A DNA stretch of 64,000 nt from CAWBOV01 sp963790525. Lineage in GTDB: Bacteria; Actinomycetota; Actinomycetes; Mycobacteriales; Jatrophihabitantaceae. The stretch spans positions 434,001-498,000 of the forward strand of contig CAWBOV010000004.1 in the NCBI GenBank assembly GCA_963790525.1. The letters run 5' to 3'. A program made the position numbers and the translations under genes. Shown piece after piece: positions 15,725-23,030 of this stretch (position 1 is the first letter of the stretch; each line of letters starts with the position of its first letter). The notes beneath the pieces were generated by a model. The model saw only the letters and a program-made list of their open reading frames with translations. It was not told the origin of the DNA and did no database searches.

Positions 15725-16414
15725 ATGAAGCCACGAGTGCTCGTCGTCGACGATGACGCCGCGCTTGCCGAGATGCTCGGAATCGTCCTGCGCGCCGAGG
15801 GATTCGAGGCCGCGTTCGTCGCCGATGGATCCAAGGCGCAGCCCGCGTTCCTCGATTTCAAACCCGACATCGTCCTGCTCGACCTGATGCTGCCCGGCAT
15901 GAACGGCCTCGAGGTCTGCCGTGCCATCCGGGCGACCTCGGGCACCCCGATCGTCATGCTCACCGCCAAGACCGACACCGTGGACATCGTCCTGGGGTTG
16001 GAGTCCGGCGCCGACGACTACGTGGTCAAGCCGTTCAAGCCCAAGGAACTCATCGCCCGGATGCGTGCCCGGCTGCGCCAGCACGACGACCAGCCGGCCG
16101 AGACGCTGACGATCGGGCCGCCCCACGACCTGGTCACCATCGACGTGCTCGCCCATCAGGTCGTGCGCGACGGCGAGCAGATCGCTCTCACGCCGCTGGA
16201 GTTCGACCTGCTGGTCGCCCTGGCCCGCAAGCCCCGCCAGGTACTGACTCGCGAGTTGCTCCTGGAACAGGTCTGGGGGTACCGGCACGCCGCCGACACC
16301 CGGTTGGTGAACGTCCACGTGCAGCGGCTGAGGTCCAAGGTGGAGCGGGATCCCGAACGCCCCGAGGTCGTGCTGACCGTGCGCGGCGTGGGCTACAAGG
16401 CGGGCCCGGCCTGA
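15725..16414 (+). CDS. mtrA: response regulator MtrA
   Basis: This OmpR-family regulator (229 residues) has a receiver domain with acidic pocket DDD at 9-11, phospho-acceptor Asp53 in LLDLMLPGMNG, and the conserved Lys in VVKPFKPKEL. A winged-helix DNA-binding domain follows (LTPLEFDLLVALARKP, then VWGYRHAADTRLVNVHVQRLRSK). MtrA controls cell-wall hydrolases, division and replication genes in actinobacteria. Assignment as MtrA rather than another OmpR regulator rests on the genes that follow directly: mtrB four bases later, then lpqB. The ATG at 15725 gives the family N-terminus. Confidence 0.95.
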   Translation: MKPRVLVVDDDAALAEMLGIVLRAEGFEAAFVADGSKAQPAFLDFKPDIVLLDLMLPGMNGLEVCRAIRATSGTPIVMLTAKTDTVDIVLGLESGADDYVVKPFKPKELIARMRARLRQHDDQPAETLTIGPPHDLVTIDVLAHQVVRDGEQIALTPLEFDLLVALARKPRQVLTRELLLEQVWGYRHAADTRLVNVHVQRLRSKVERDPERPEVVLTVRGVGYKAGPA

Positions 16415-16418
16415 TCCC

Positions 16419-18195
16419 GTGACGAGCGCACGACCGTCCTGGCGGGAACTGCGTCGCCCCCCGGCACCCGCGCCCGGGACGTCCCGGGGCGACGTCCGGC
16501 GGCTGCGCAGGGTGCAGCTGGCCGCTGTCGCCCGATCGCTGCCGGGCCGCACCCGAGGGTTGTGGGACCGGTCCCTGCAGCTGCGGGTGGCGGCCACGAC
16601 CCTGCTGGTCACCGGCGTGTTCGTGTTCATCGTGGGCGTGTTCCTGGTCAACCAGATCGGCGCGGGCGTGCTGCGTGCCAAGACCAACACCTCCAAGGCG
16701 CAGGCGCTGGCCGAGGTCCAGACGATCCAGACGCAGCTGGCCGGCGTCTCCCCGGGTGACCTGTCGGGCGCCCGCCGCGTCCTGAGCCAGCTCAACAACG
16801 CCCCCGACGTCGCCGACACCGGGCTGTTCTGGACGTCGGTGAGCGCCGTCGACCCGACCCTGCAGAGCAGCCTGGGTGACCAGCCCGCGGTGCCCGACTC
16901 GCTGAGCGAGGTCATCCGCGGCGGCAACTCCGCCACGCAGTACGCCGAGGAGGTGCCGCCGGGTTCCAGCGGTCACGCGGTCGCCGTGTACATCTTCGGT
17001 CAGTCCGTCACGACCCAGTCCGGCGACTTCGAGCTGTACTTCATCTTCCCGCTGCAGGCCGAGGTCAAGACGATCGCCCTCGTGCAGCGGACGGTCCTGC
17101 TCGCCGGCCTCGGCCTCATGCTCCTGATCGCCGCCATCGCCACGCTCGTCACCCGGCAGGTGGTGCGACCGGTCGGCGTGGCCGCCCAGACCGCCGAGCG
17201 GCTGGCGGCCGGCGATCTGGCGCAGCGGATCTCTGTGCGCGGTGACGACGAACTGGCGTTGCTGGCGCGCTCGTTCAACGACATGGCCGCCAGCCTGCAG
17301 CGCCAGTTCCGCCGGCTGGAGGACCTCTCGCGCCTGCAACGGCGCTTCACCAGCGACGTCTCCCACGAGCTGCGGACGCCGTTGACGACGGTGCGCATGG
17401 CCGCGGAGATCCTGCACTCCCGCCGGGCGGACTTTCCACCCGATCTGGCGCGCTCGGCCGAGCTGATGCTGGACGAACTCGATCGCTTCGAGCTGCTGCT
17501 GGCCGATCTGCTCGAGATCAGCCGGTACGACGCGGGCGTGGCGCGGCTGGACGTCGAAACGGTGGATGTGCGCGGGGTCGTGGACCGCGCGATCGCGGCC
17601 AGTCAGGTGCTCGCCGACAAGCAGGGCTCGGTCATCGAGGTCGAGGCGCCGAACGGGCGGGTGACCGCCGACCTCGATCCGCGCCGCATCGAACGCGTGC
17701 TGCGCAACCTGCTCGGCAACGCGATCGACCACGGCGAAGGGCAAGCCGGTGCGGGTGACGATCGCCGCCTCCGACGACGCCCTGACGATCTCTGTGCGGG
17801 ACCACGGCGTCGGGCTGCGTCCCGGGGAGGCGGGTCTGGTGTTCAACCGCTTCTGGCGGGGCGATCCCTCCCGCAGTCGCCTCACCGGCGGTACCGGACT
17901 GGGGTTGGCGATCAGCTTGGAGGACGCCCATCTGCACGGTGGCTGGCTGCAGGCATGGGGAGAACGTGGCGAGGGCGCGCTGTTCCGGCTCACGGTCCCG
18001 CTGCGCGCGGGGATGCCACTCGGGTCGCAACCGGATCTGCTGATGCCCGAGTCGGGCTCGGACGCCGAGCCTGATCCCGTCGCTGGCCCGGGCTCGGACC
18101 TCGGTTCCGGTTCCGGCCCCGGCTTCGGCACGGGTAACGGTGCCGGCCCGGCTAACGGTTTCCCGGCTGCGGACGCACCGGCGGTGCGGGCGTGA
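16419..18195 (+). CDS. mtrB: sensor histidine kinase MtrB, interrupted by a +1 frameshift
   Basis: The kinase senses envelope state and phosphorylates MtrA. The first frame holds two membrane helices (about 60-82 and 226-248) enclosing an extracytoplasmic domain, a HAMP linker, the phospho-acceptor H-box DVSHELRTPLTT and the N-box RNLLGNAIDHG. The remaining ATP-binding elements, DHGVGL and GGTGLGLAI, lie in another frame. The break is at the GGG run 17739-17741: removing one G restores DHGEGKPVRVTI and yields about 591 residues. The tail after the kinase domain is low-complexity Gly/Ser/Pro. Because the domain is perfect on both sides, an assembly indel is the likeliest cause. If real, the product would lack the nucleotide-binding core. 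It overlaps lpqB by GTGA. Confidence 0.9.
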
Positions 18196-19955
18196 GGGCG
18201 AAGCTGCTGATCGCGGCCCTGGCCGCCGGCCTGCTCACGCTGACCGCCTGCTCGGGCGTCCCCACCTCCTCGGTGCCGCAGATCGTGCGGACGGCCAGCG
18301 GCAGCAGTGTCACGTCGCCGACGTCGCAGGCCAGCCCGGCGAACGGGCTCGGTTCCCGGGACATCATCCTGGGGTTCCTGCGCGCGAGTGTCAGCAACGA
18401 CGAGCAGCATCAGGCGGCCCGGCTGTTCCTCACCGCCGCCGCGGCGGGCAAGTGGAACGACAGCACCGCGACCATCATCGACGACTACACGGTCGGCATC
18501 GCAGTGACGACCGGCCACACCGCCTCGGTGAAGGTCTCCGGCCGGATCGTGGGATCGCTCGACCAGTTCGGGGTCTACACGCCCAAGATCACGGGGGAGG
18601 GGGCGTCGGCCAGGCAGCAGTGGGCGTTCGGGACCACGCTGGTCAACGGCCAGTGGCGGATCACCACCCCTCCGGTGGGACTGCTCATCTCGCGCGCGGA
18701 CTTCGAGTCGGCCTACCACCCGCGGCCGCTGTACTTCTTCAACCAGGCCGAGAGCCGCCTGGTCCCCGACCTGCGGTACTCCGCGGCCGACGGGCAGTCG
18801 CTGGCCAGCTGGATGCTCAGCCGGCTCATCGACGGCCCGCAGCCGGACATGCAGAACGGATTGGTGAGCGAGATCCCGGACCAGGTCGACGCCACCCGCG
18901 CCAAGATCACCGTCGGGAGCCCGATGGTCATCTCGCTCCCGGGGATCAGCGCTGTCGAGGCGAGCACGATCCCGAAGGTCGCCGCCGAGCTGGCCTACAC
19001 GCTCGGTTCCCTGCAGGGCGGCGGGAACATCGAGATCAGCGACGGAACCAAGGCGATCACGCCGCTCGGTCTGCCGCAGCAGTTCAACAAGTCCAACTTC
19101 AGCACCGCGGACCCCGTGCCCGCTGCCCTCGCCGCGCCCTCGGTCTACTACCTGCGCAACGGCGGCGTGATCGGTCCCAACAACCTGCCGATCTCCGGGT
19201 CGGCCGGCACCTCGAGGTACGCGCTGACGACAGTGGCCGTCTCCACGATCTCGCCCGGTGACGTGCGCCTGGCCGGTGTCGCGGCGGACGTCAACCCGCA
19301 GCGGTTGCTGGTGGGCACGCAGACCGGTGGCCTGGCGTCGATCGCGTTGCCCCGAGCCGCGACGAGCCGCCCGGAGTGGTACCGCGATCTCGCCGAACCC
19401 TGGATCGGCGCCGGCTCGTACCTGGTGCGCGTGGCCGACGGCAAGGCGGTCACCGTCCCGTACACCGCGGACTCGGCGACGCTGGCGGGCCTGGTGGTGA
19501 GGTCCATCCGCTTCAGCCAGGACGGTACCCGCGTCGCGATGGTCCTGGCCTCGGCGGACAAGAAGGCAGCCTCGGTCTGGATCGGCATCGTCGTGCGGTC
19601 GGCCGCCGCGGGGAGCACGTCCAGCAACGCCGTCCAGGTCGAGAACCTGCACCAGATCACGCCCGCGGACTGGAAGGTGAAGGACGTGGGGTGGAGCGAC
19701 ACCCTGTCACTGCGGGTGCTGTTCACCGATACCACCAACGACGACTTCCACATCTGGGCCCTGCAGGTGGACGGGTCGGCGCCGTTGACCCCCACCTCCG
19801 ACGGGCTCCCGGGAGAGCCCCAGTGGCTGGCCGTCGAGGGCAACGACACCGACGTCTGGGTCTCGGTGAACGACACCTTGTGGACCGAGAACGTCACCGG
19901 GGGCTGGACCAGCGAATCCTCGGCCGCCGGTTCCGCGCCCACGTACGCCGACTGA
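18192..19955 (+). CDS. lpqB: lipoprotein LpqB
   Basis: This 587-residue exported lipoprotein is the usual third member of the mtrA-mtrB-lpqB operon. LpqB is known to modulate MtrB signalling at the membrane. The signal peptide ends in lipobox LTAC with lipidated Cys20. Residues about 200-310 resemble a GerMN domain (including SWMLSRLIDGPQPDM), and the C-terminal half is a beta-propeller-like repeat region. The GTG start overlaps the mtrB stop by four bases, supporting translational coupling. The gene has an intact frame, unlike mtrB. Confidence 0.93.
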   Translation: MRAKLLIAALAAGLLTLTACSGVPTSSVPQIVRTASGSSVTSPTSQASPANGLGSRDIILGFLRASVSNDEQHQAARLFLTAAAAGKWNDSTATIIDDYTVGIAVTTGHTASVKVSGRIVGSLDQFGVYTPKITGEGASARQQWAFGTTLVNGQWRITTPPVGLLISRADFESAYHPRPLYFFNQAESRLVPDLRYSAADGQSLASWMLSRLIDGPQPDMQNGLVSEIPDQVDATRAKITVGSPMVISLPGISAVEASTIPKVAAELAYTLGSLQGGGNIEISDGTKAITPLGLPQQFNKSNFSTADPVPAALAAPSVYYLRNGGVIGPNNLPISGSAGTSRYALTTVAVSTISPGDVRLAGVAADVNPQRLLVGTQTGGLASIALPRAATSRPEWYRDLAEPWIGAGSYLVRVADGKAVTVPYTADSATLAGLVVRSIRFSQDGTRVAMVLASADKKAASVWIGIVVRSAAAGSTSSNAVQVENLHQITPADWKVKDVGWSDTLSLRVLFTDTTNDDFHIWALQVDGSAPLTPTSDGLPGEPQWLAVEGNDTDVWVSVNDTLWTENVTGGWTSESSAAGSAPTYAD

Positions 19956-19978
19956 CGCCTGCCTGCCGACCGCGGCGG

Positions 19979-20018
19979 TTGTCCACAGCCCACGGTGGTT
20001 TCCGGTCGGCCGTCCACA
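19979..20018 (+). promoter_or_regulatory. two DnaA-box-like sites before the ComF-like gene
   Basis: TTGTCCACA at 19979-19987 matches the actinobacterial DnaA-box consensus exactly. CCGTCCACA at 20010-20018 differs only at the two degenerate leading positions. Both are direct orientation in the lpqB/comF gap. DnaA-box occurrence by chance cannot be excluded. Confidence 0.35.
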
Positions 20019-20069
20019 ACCGGCCTCCTGTCCGGACAGCGGGCGGGCGCGGCGGGGCAGGCTGGACAC

Positions 20070-20729
20070 ATGTTCACCGACCTGCTCGACCTCGTCCTCC
20101 CGCAACGCTGCGTGGGCTGCGGTGCGCCCGGGCGCGCCCTGTGCCCGGCCTGCCTGCCGGGGGCGCCCCCGCTGGCGCGCGACATCGCGGGAGTGGGCGC
20201 GGTCCACGCCGCGTCCGGCTACGCGGGTGCGGTGCGCACGGCCCTGCTGCAGTACAAGGAGCACGACCGCCGCGACCTCGCTCCGGCACTGTCGGACCTG
20301 CTGCTCGAGGCGGTGCTCGCCGCCCGTGGGGCCGCCTCCACCGACCGGCTGATCGTCGTGCCGATTCCGTCGGACCGCCGCGCCGCCAGGGCGCGGGGCG
20401 GTGACCACATGCGCCGCCTCGCGACCCGGACGGCGCGCCGCGCCGGGTTGCCCGCCGTCGCCCTGCTCCGGCGCGTGCGGCGCACCGAGGATGCGGTCGG
20501 ACTGGACGCCCGCGAGCGGCGTCGCAACATCGACCACGCCCTCCAGGCCCGGCCCCGCGCCCCCGCCGACGCGGGGCGGCAGGTGATCCTCGTCGACGAC
20601 ATCGTCACCACCGGCGCGTCCCTGGGCGAGGCCGGACGGGCACTGGCGGCCGCCGGCTGGACGGTAGCCGGGAGGGCGGTCGTCGCCTCGACGCCGCCGC
20701 ATCGAGCCGGCGCGAACCCTCGTTGCTGA
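20070..20729 (+). CDS. ComF-family phosphoribosyltransferase-like protein
   Basis: This 219-residue protein has the ComF layout: an N-terminal zinc ribbon (CVGCGAPGRALCPAC, about 13-27) and a type I phosphoribosyltransferase fold ending in the PRPP loop VILVDDIVTTGAS. ComF proteins support DNA uptake in naturally competent bacteria. In actinobacteria they are widely retained next to hpf and secA with unproven function. The ATG at 20070 is preferred over an in-frame upstream GTG at 19995, because the family N-terminus (DLLDLVLPQRC) begins there. Confidence 0.88.
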   Translation: MFTDLLDLVLPQRCVGCGAPGRALCPACLPGAPPLARDIAGVGAVHAASGYAGAVRTALLQYKEHDRRDLAPALSDLLLEAVLAARGAASTDRLIVVPIPSDRRAARARGGDHMRRLATRTARRAGLPAVALLRRVRRTEDAVGLDARERRRNIDHALQARPRAPADAGRQVILVDDIVTTGASLGEAGRALAAAGWTVAGRAVVASTPPHRAGANPRC

Positions 20730-20834
20730 GCGTGCGCCGTGGATCGGCGGTGAGATCAGTGCCGTATCCGGGATAACCCTGTCCAAGCGGGGCAGAGCGG
20801 GTTAACGTCAATACGACCACACCGTGCCGTGTGT

Positions 20835-20852
20835 CCTCAGCCCTCGCTGAGG
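20835..20852 (+). promoter_or_regulatory. 5' UTR hairpin upstream of hpf
   Basis: CCTCAGC and GCTGAGG form a perfect 7-bp stem with loop CCTC. The loop is complementary to GAGG at 20861-20864 and to GAGG within the hpf ribosome site (20869-20873). The hairpin could modulate translation by loop pairing, or it may simply be an mRNA stabiliser. Confidence 0.35.
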
Positions 20853-20877
20853 AACCGGACGAGGCATTGGAGGTCCG

Positions 20878-21480
20878 ATGGAATTAGTCGTGCGAGGACG
20901 TAACGTCGAGGTTCCCGAGCATTTCCGCACTCACGTGGCCGAGAAGTTCTCCCGAGTGGAGCGCTACGACGCGGGAATCATCCGCACAGACGTGGAACTG
21001 CTCCACGAACGAAATCCACGACAATCAGACAGTTGCCAACGGGTGGAGATCACCTGCCGGGTCCGTGGCCCGGTGGTACGTGCCGAAGCCTGCGCCGGCG
21101 ACTTCTACGCCGCCCTGGACGCGGCCATCGACAAGATCGAGCGGCGCTTCCGGCAGGCCGCCGACCGGCGGCGCGTCCACCACGGTCGGCACAACCCGAC
21201 CTCGCTGGCAGCGGCGAGCGCCACGGCCGCCCCGTCCCTGAACGGGACCGCGACGGCCGTCCTGGTCGCCGATTCCGACGCCGACGAGGCCGACGGCCCA
21301 GGCCGGATCGTGCGCGAGAAGGAACATCCGGCGATCCCGATGACCATCGAGCAGGCTCTGTTCGAGATGGAACTGGTCGGCCACGACTTCTTCCTCTTCC
21401 ACGACGCCGCCACCGCGCGCGCCTCCGTTGTCTATCGGCGCCGCGGCTACGACTACGGCGTGATCCGCCTGGGGGACTGA
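20878..21480 (+). CDS. hpf: ribosome hibernation promoting factor (long form)
   Basis: This 200-residue protein is the long type of Hpf/Mpy that dimerises 70S ribosomes into inactive 100S particles or protects them at rest. The N-terminal S30AE domain (about 1-100) starts MELVVRGRNVEVPEHF. An Ala/Asp-rich linker follows (about 105-145), then the C-terminal dimerisation domain (PMTIEQALFEMELVGHDFFLFHD, given in part). GGAGG at 20869-20873 gives a strong ribosome site at the correct distance. In actinobacteria the factor often responds to stationary phase or zinc limitation, and the 5' hairpin may take part. A 10-bp hairpin after the stop probably ends the transcript. Confidence 0.95.
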   Translation: MELVVRGRNVEVPEHFRTHVAEKFSRVERYDAGIIRTDVELLHERNPRQSDSCQRVEITCRVRGPVVRAEACAGDFYAALDAAIDKIERRFRQAADRRRVHHGRHNPTSLAAASATAAPSLNGTATAVLVADSDADEADGPGRIVREKEHPAIPMTIEQALFEMELVGHDFFLFHDAATARASVVYRRRGYDYGVIRLGD

Positions 21481-21497
21481 CCGGCCCGTTCGCCTGG

Positions 21498-21531
21498 GAG
21501 CCGCCGACGGTCCAGCCGACCTCGGCGGCTC
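21498..21531 (+). terminator. 10-bp stem hairpin after hpf
   Basis: GAGCCGCCGA (21498-21507) pairs perfectly with TCGGCGGCTC (21522-21531) across a 14-base loop, starting 18 bases after the hpf stop. No U-run follows, which is normal for high-GC actinobacteria. It is a reasonable intrinsic terminator candidate. Confidence 0.55.
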
Positions 21532-21836
21532 TCGGCGTGTCGCGTCCTGTCACACGAACCCCGTACGTACCGTCATGGGAACCTGACGTCCCCCTTCGGA
21601 GCGTGACATGGCCCGCACCACGTACACCGGTCGCCACCGGCTCGGCATCCCTGGGCTGGTCCACTGCCACGAGATGCTCAACTCCGCGGCGCGACGCCAT
21701 CAGCGCCGGTGGTTCGGATTCCTCTCCGGACGCGGTCGCCATGAGGGCCAGCCCGTCCAGGCCCGCCCCGGTCTGGGTTCGTCCCCGCGCTACGCCGGCT
21801 GAACCGGACGTCTCTCTGCGCGGCGTTCGCCGACCC
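21532..21836. other. non-coding stretch between hpf and tandem GNAT gene
   Basis: Past the hairpin, about 300 bases separate the ends of two convergent genes. A 64-codon frame (21608-21802) with a GGAG upstream exists, but its composition looks like chance and no family is recognised. No RNA gene or repeat is seen. Confidence 0.4.
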
Positions 21837-22955
21837 TCAGCCCGCTGCGCGCAGCAACACGAAGCGCCGTTCGTCGGCCGGCGCCGAACTGCCGCGGTAG
21901 GCGAGACGGGCCGTTCGCACGCCGTCGTCGGCGAATCCCGCCCCGAGTGCCACCCGGTGCGAAGCGATATTGGCGATGTCCGCCCCGATCTCCAGCCGGT
22001 GGAAACCGGCGTCCAGCGCCCACTGCGCCATGAGCCGAAGCGCTCGCGAGGTGTAGCCGCGCCCACGCCACGCCGGGCGCAGGCCGTACCCGAACTCGCC
22101 GACGCCGGCCGGCCCGGACAGGCGCAGTGACAGGCTGCCGGCCACCGTGCCGGATGCCGTGTCGACGATCGCCGCGCTCGCCTGCGGCCCGACCAGCCAG
22201 TCCAGTGCGGCGCGTTCGGCGGCCCGTCGCGTGTTGGCAAGCGCCGGTTTCTGCCCGGACAGGTTCCAGCGCACCGAGGCGGCATCGGTGGCCTCGTCGA
22301 GCAGCGCTTCCGCGTCGGCCGCGACGAGAGGGCGCACCTGCACCACGCCGTCGTCCAGTCCGGCGGGCGGCAGTGGCGCGAACGCGGCGGGGATGTGGGC
22401 GGCGCGATCACCGGGCACTCGGGCGAACACCGCACCGTCGACGACCCCCGAGCCGGTGATGATGTCGTTGCGGGAGACACCCTCGAACGCGAAACCGGCG
22501 GCCAGGGCGGTCCTGATCGAGGCGAGGTTGCCGACCGCGGCGCGCAGCCGCACCCGGCGCAGACCGTGTGCGAACCCCCACTCCGCGAGGGCGGCGGCAG
22601 CCTCGCCGGCGTAGCCCCGGCCCCGGAACGCCGGGTACACCGCGTACCCCACCTCGCCTCCGTACCCGCGCGCGGGCAGGCGCAACGCCGCCGATCCGAC
22701 GATCTCACCCGACGTGCGCTCCACCACGGCCGATTCCAGGGCCGTCCCGGCTGTGCGGGCCGCCGCCGCGCCGGCGAGGAACTCCCGCGCGCTGGCCTCG
22801 GTGTAGGGAGCGGGAATCGGCAGGAACTCGCGCATCGCCGCGTCCTGCATGCCCGTCTGGATCGCCGCCGCATCCCTGGCTGACCAGGGTCGCAGCGTCA
22901 GCCGCGGGGCGGAGATGATCAGGTTGTCCAGCTCGTGACCGTTCCAGGAGCCCAT
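21837..22955 (-). CDS. tandem GNAT-domain acetyltransferase
   Basis: This 372-residue protein contains two complete GNAT (RimJ/RimL-type) acetyltransferase domains in a row. Their acetyl-CoA loops are YPAFRGRGYAGEAA (first half) and RPAWRGRGYTSRAL (second half). The halves are alignable, indicating an internal duplication. Single-domain GNATs are the norm. Substrates are not evident; Rim-type enzymes acetylate N-terminal or antibiotic amines. The start at 22955 is chosen because it precedes the family N-terminus; the open frame extends further upstream but runs into secA. The gene is divergent from secA and convergent with hpf. Confidence 0.85.
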   Translation of the reverse strand: MGSWNGHELDNLIISAPRLTLRPWSARDAAAIQTGMQDAAMREFLPIPAPYTEASAREFLAGAAAARTAGTALESAVVERTSGEIVGSAALRLPARGYGGEVGYAVYPAFRGRGYAGEAAAALAEWGFAHGLRRVRLRAAVGNLASIRTALAAGFAFEGVSRNDIITGSGVVDGAVFARVPGDRAAHIPAAFAPLPPAGLDDGVVQVRPLVAADAEALLDEATDAASVRWNLSGQKPALANTRRAAERAALDWLVGPQASAAIVDTASGTVAGSLSLRLSGPAGVGEFGYGLRPAWRGRGYTSRALRLMAQWALDAGFHRLEIGADIANIASHRVALGAGFADDGVRTARLAYRGSSAPADERRFVLLRAAG

Positions 22956-23017
22956 GCGCCCGAGCCTGCCAGAGGGCGTCCCGCACAGCGAGACGTGGGC
23001 TCGGACCGGCATGCCCG

Positions 23018-23023
23018 TAGGAT
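23018..23023 (+). promoter_or_regulatory. secA: -10 hexamer for leaderless secA
   Basis: TAGGAT is followed by seven bases and then GTG at 23031, which gives the family N-terminus VFSRILRAGEG. The same bases could act as a weak AGGA ribosome site. This decides the start over an ATG nine bases upstream. Confidence 0.5.
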
Positions 23024-23030
23024 GCACGTC

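Noticed and set aside
16188..19652. 1154-codon open frame on the reverse strand over mtrA, mtrB and lpqB
   Set aside because: It is the antisense shadow of clear genes; the translation is Arg/Gly/Val-rich without any domain, a common effect in high-GC DNA.
21608..21802. 64-codon frame after hpf
   Set aside because: It has a GGAG upstream but no recognisable sequence features; likely chance.
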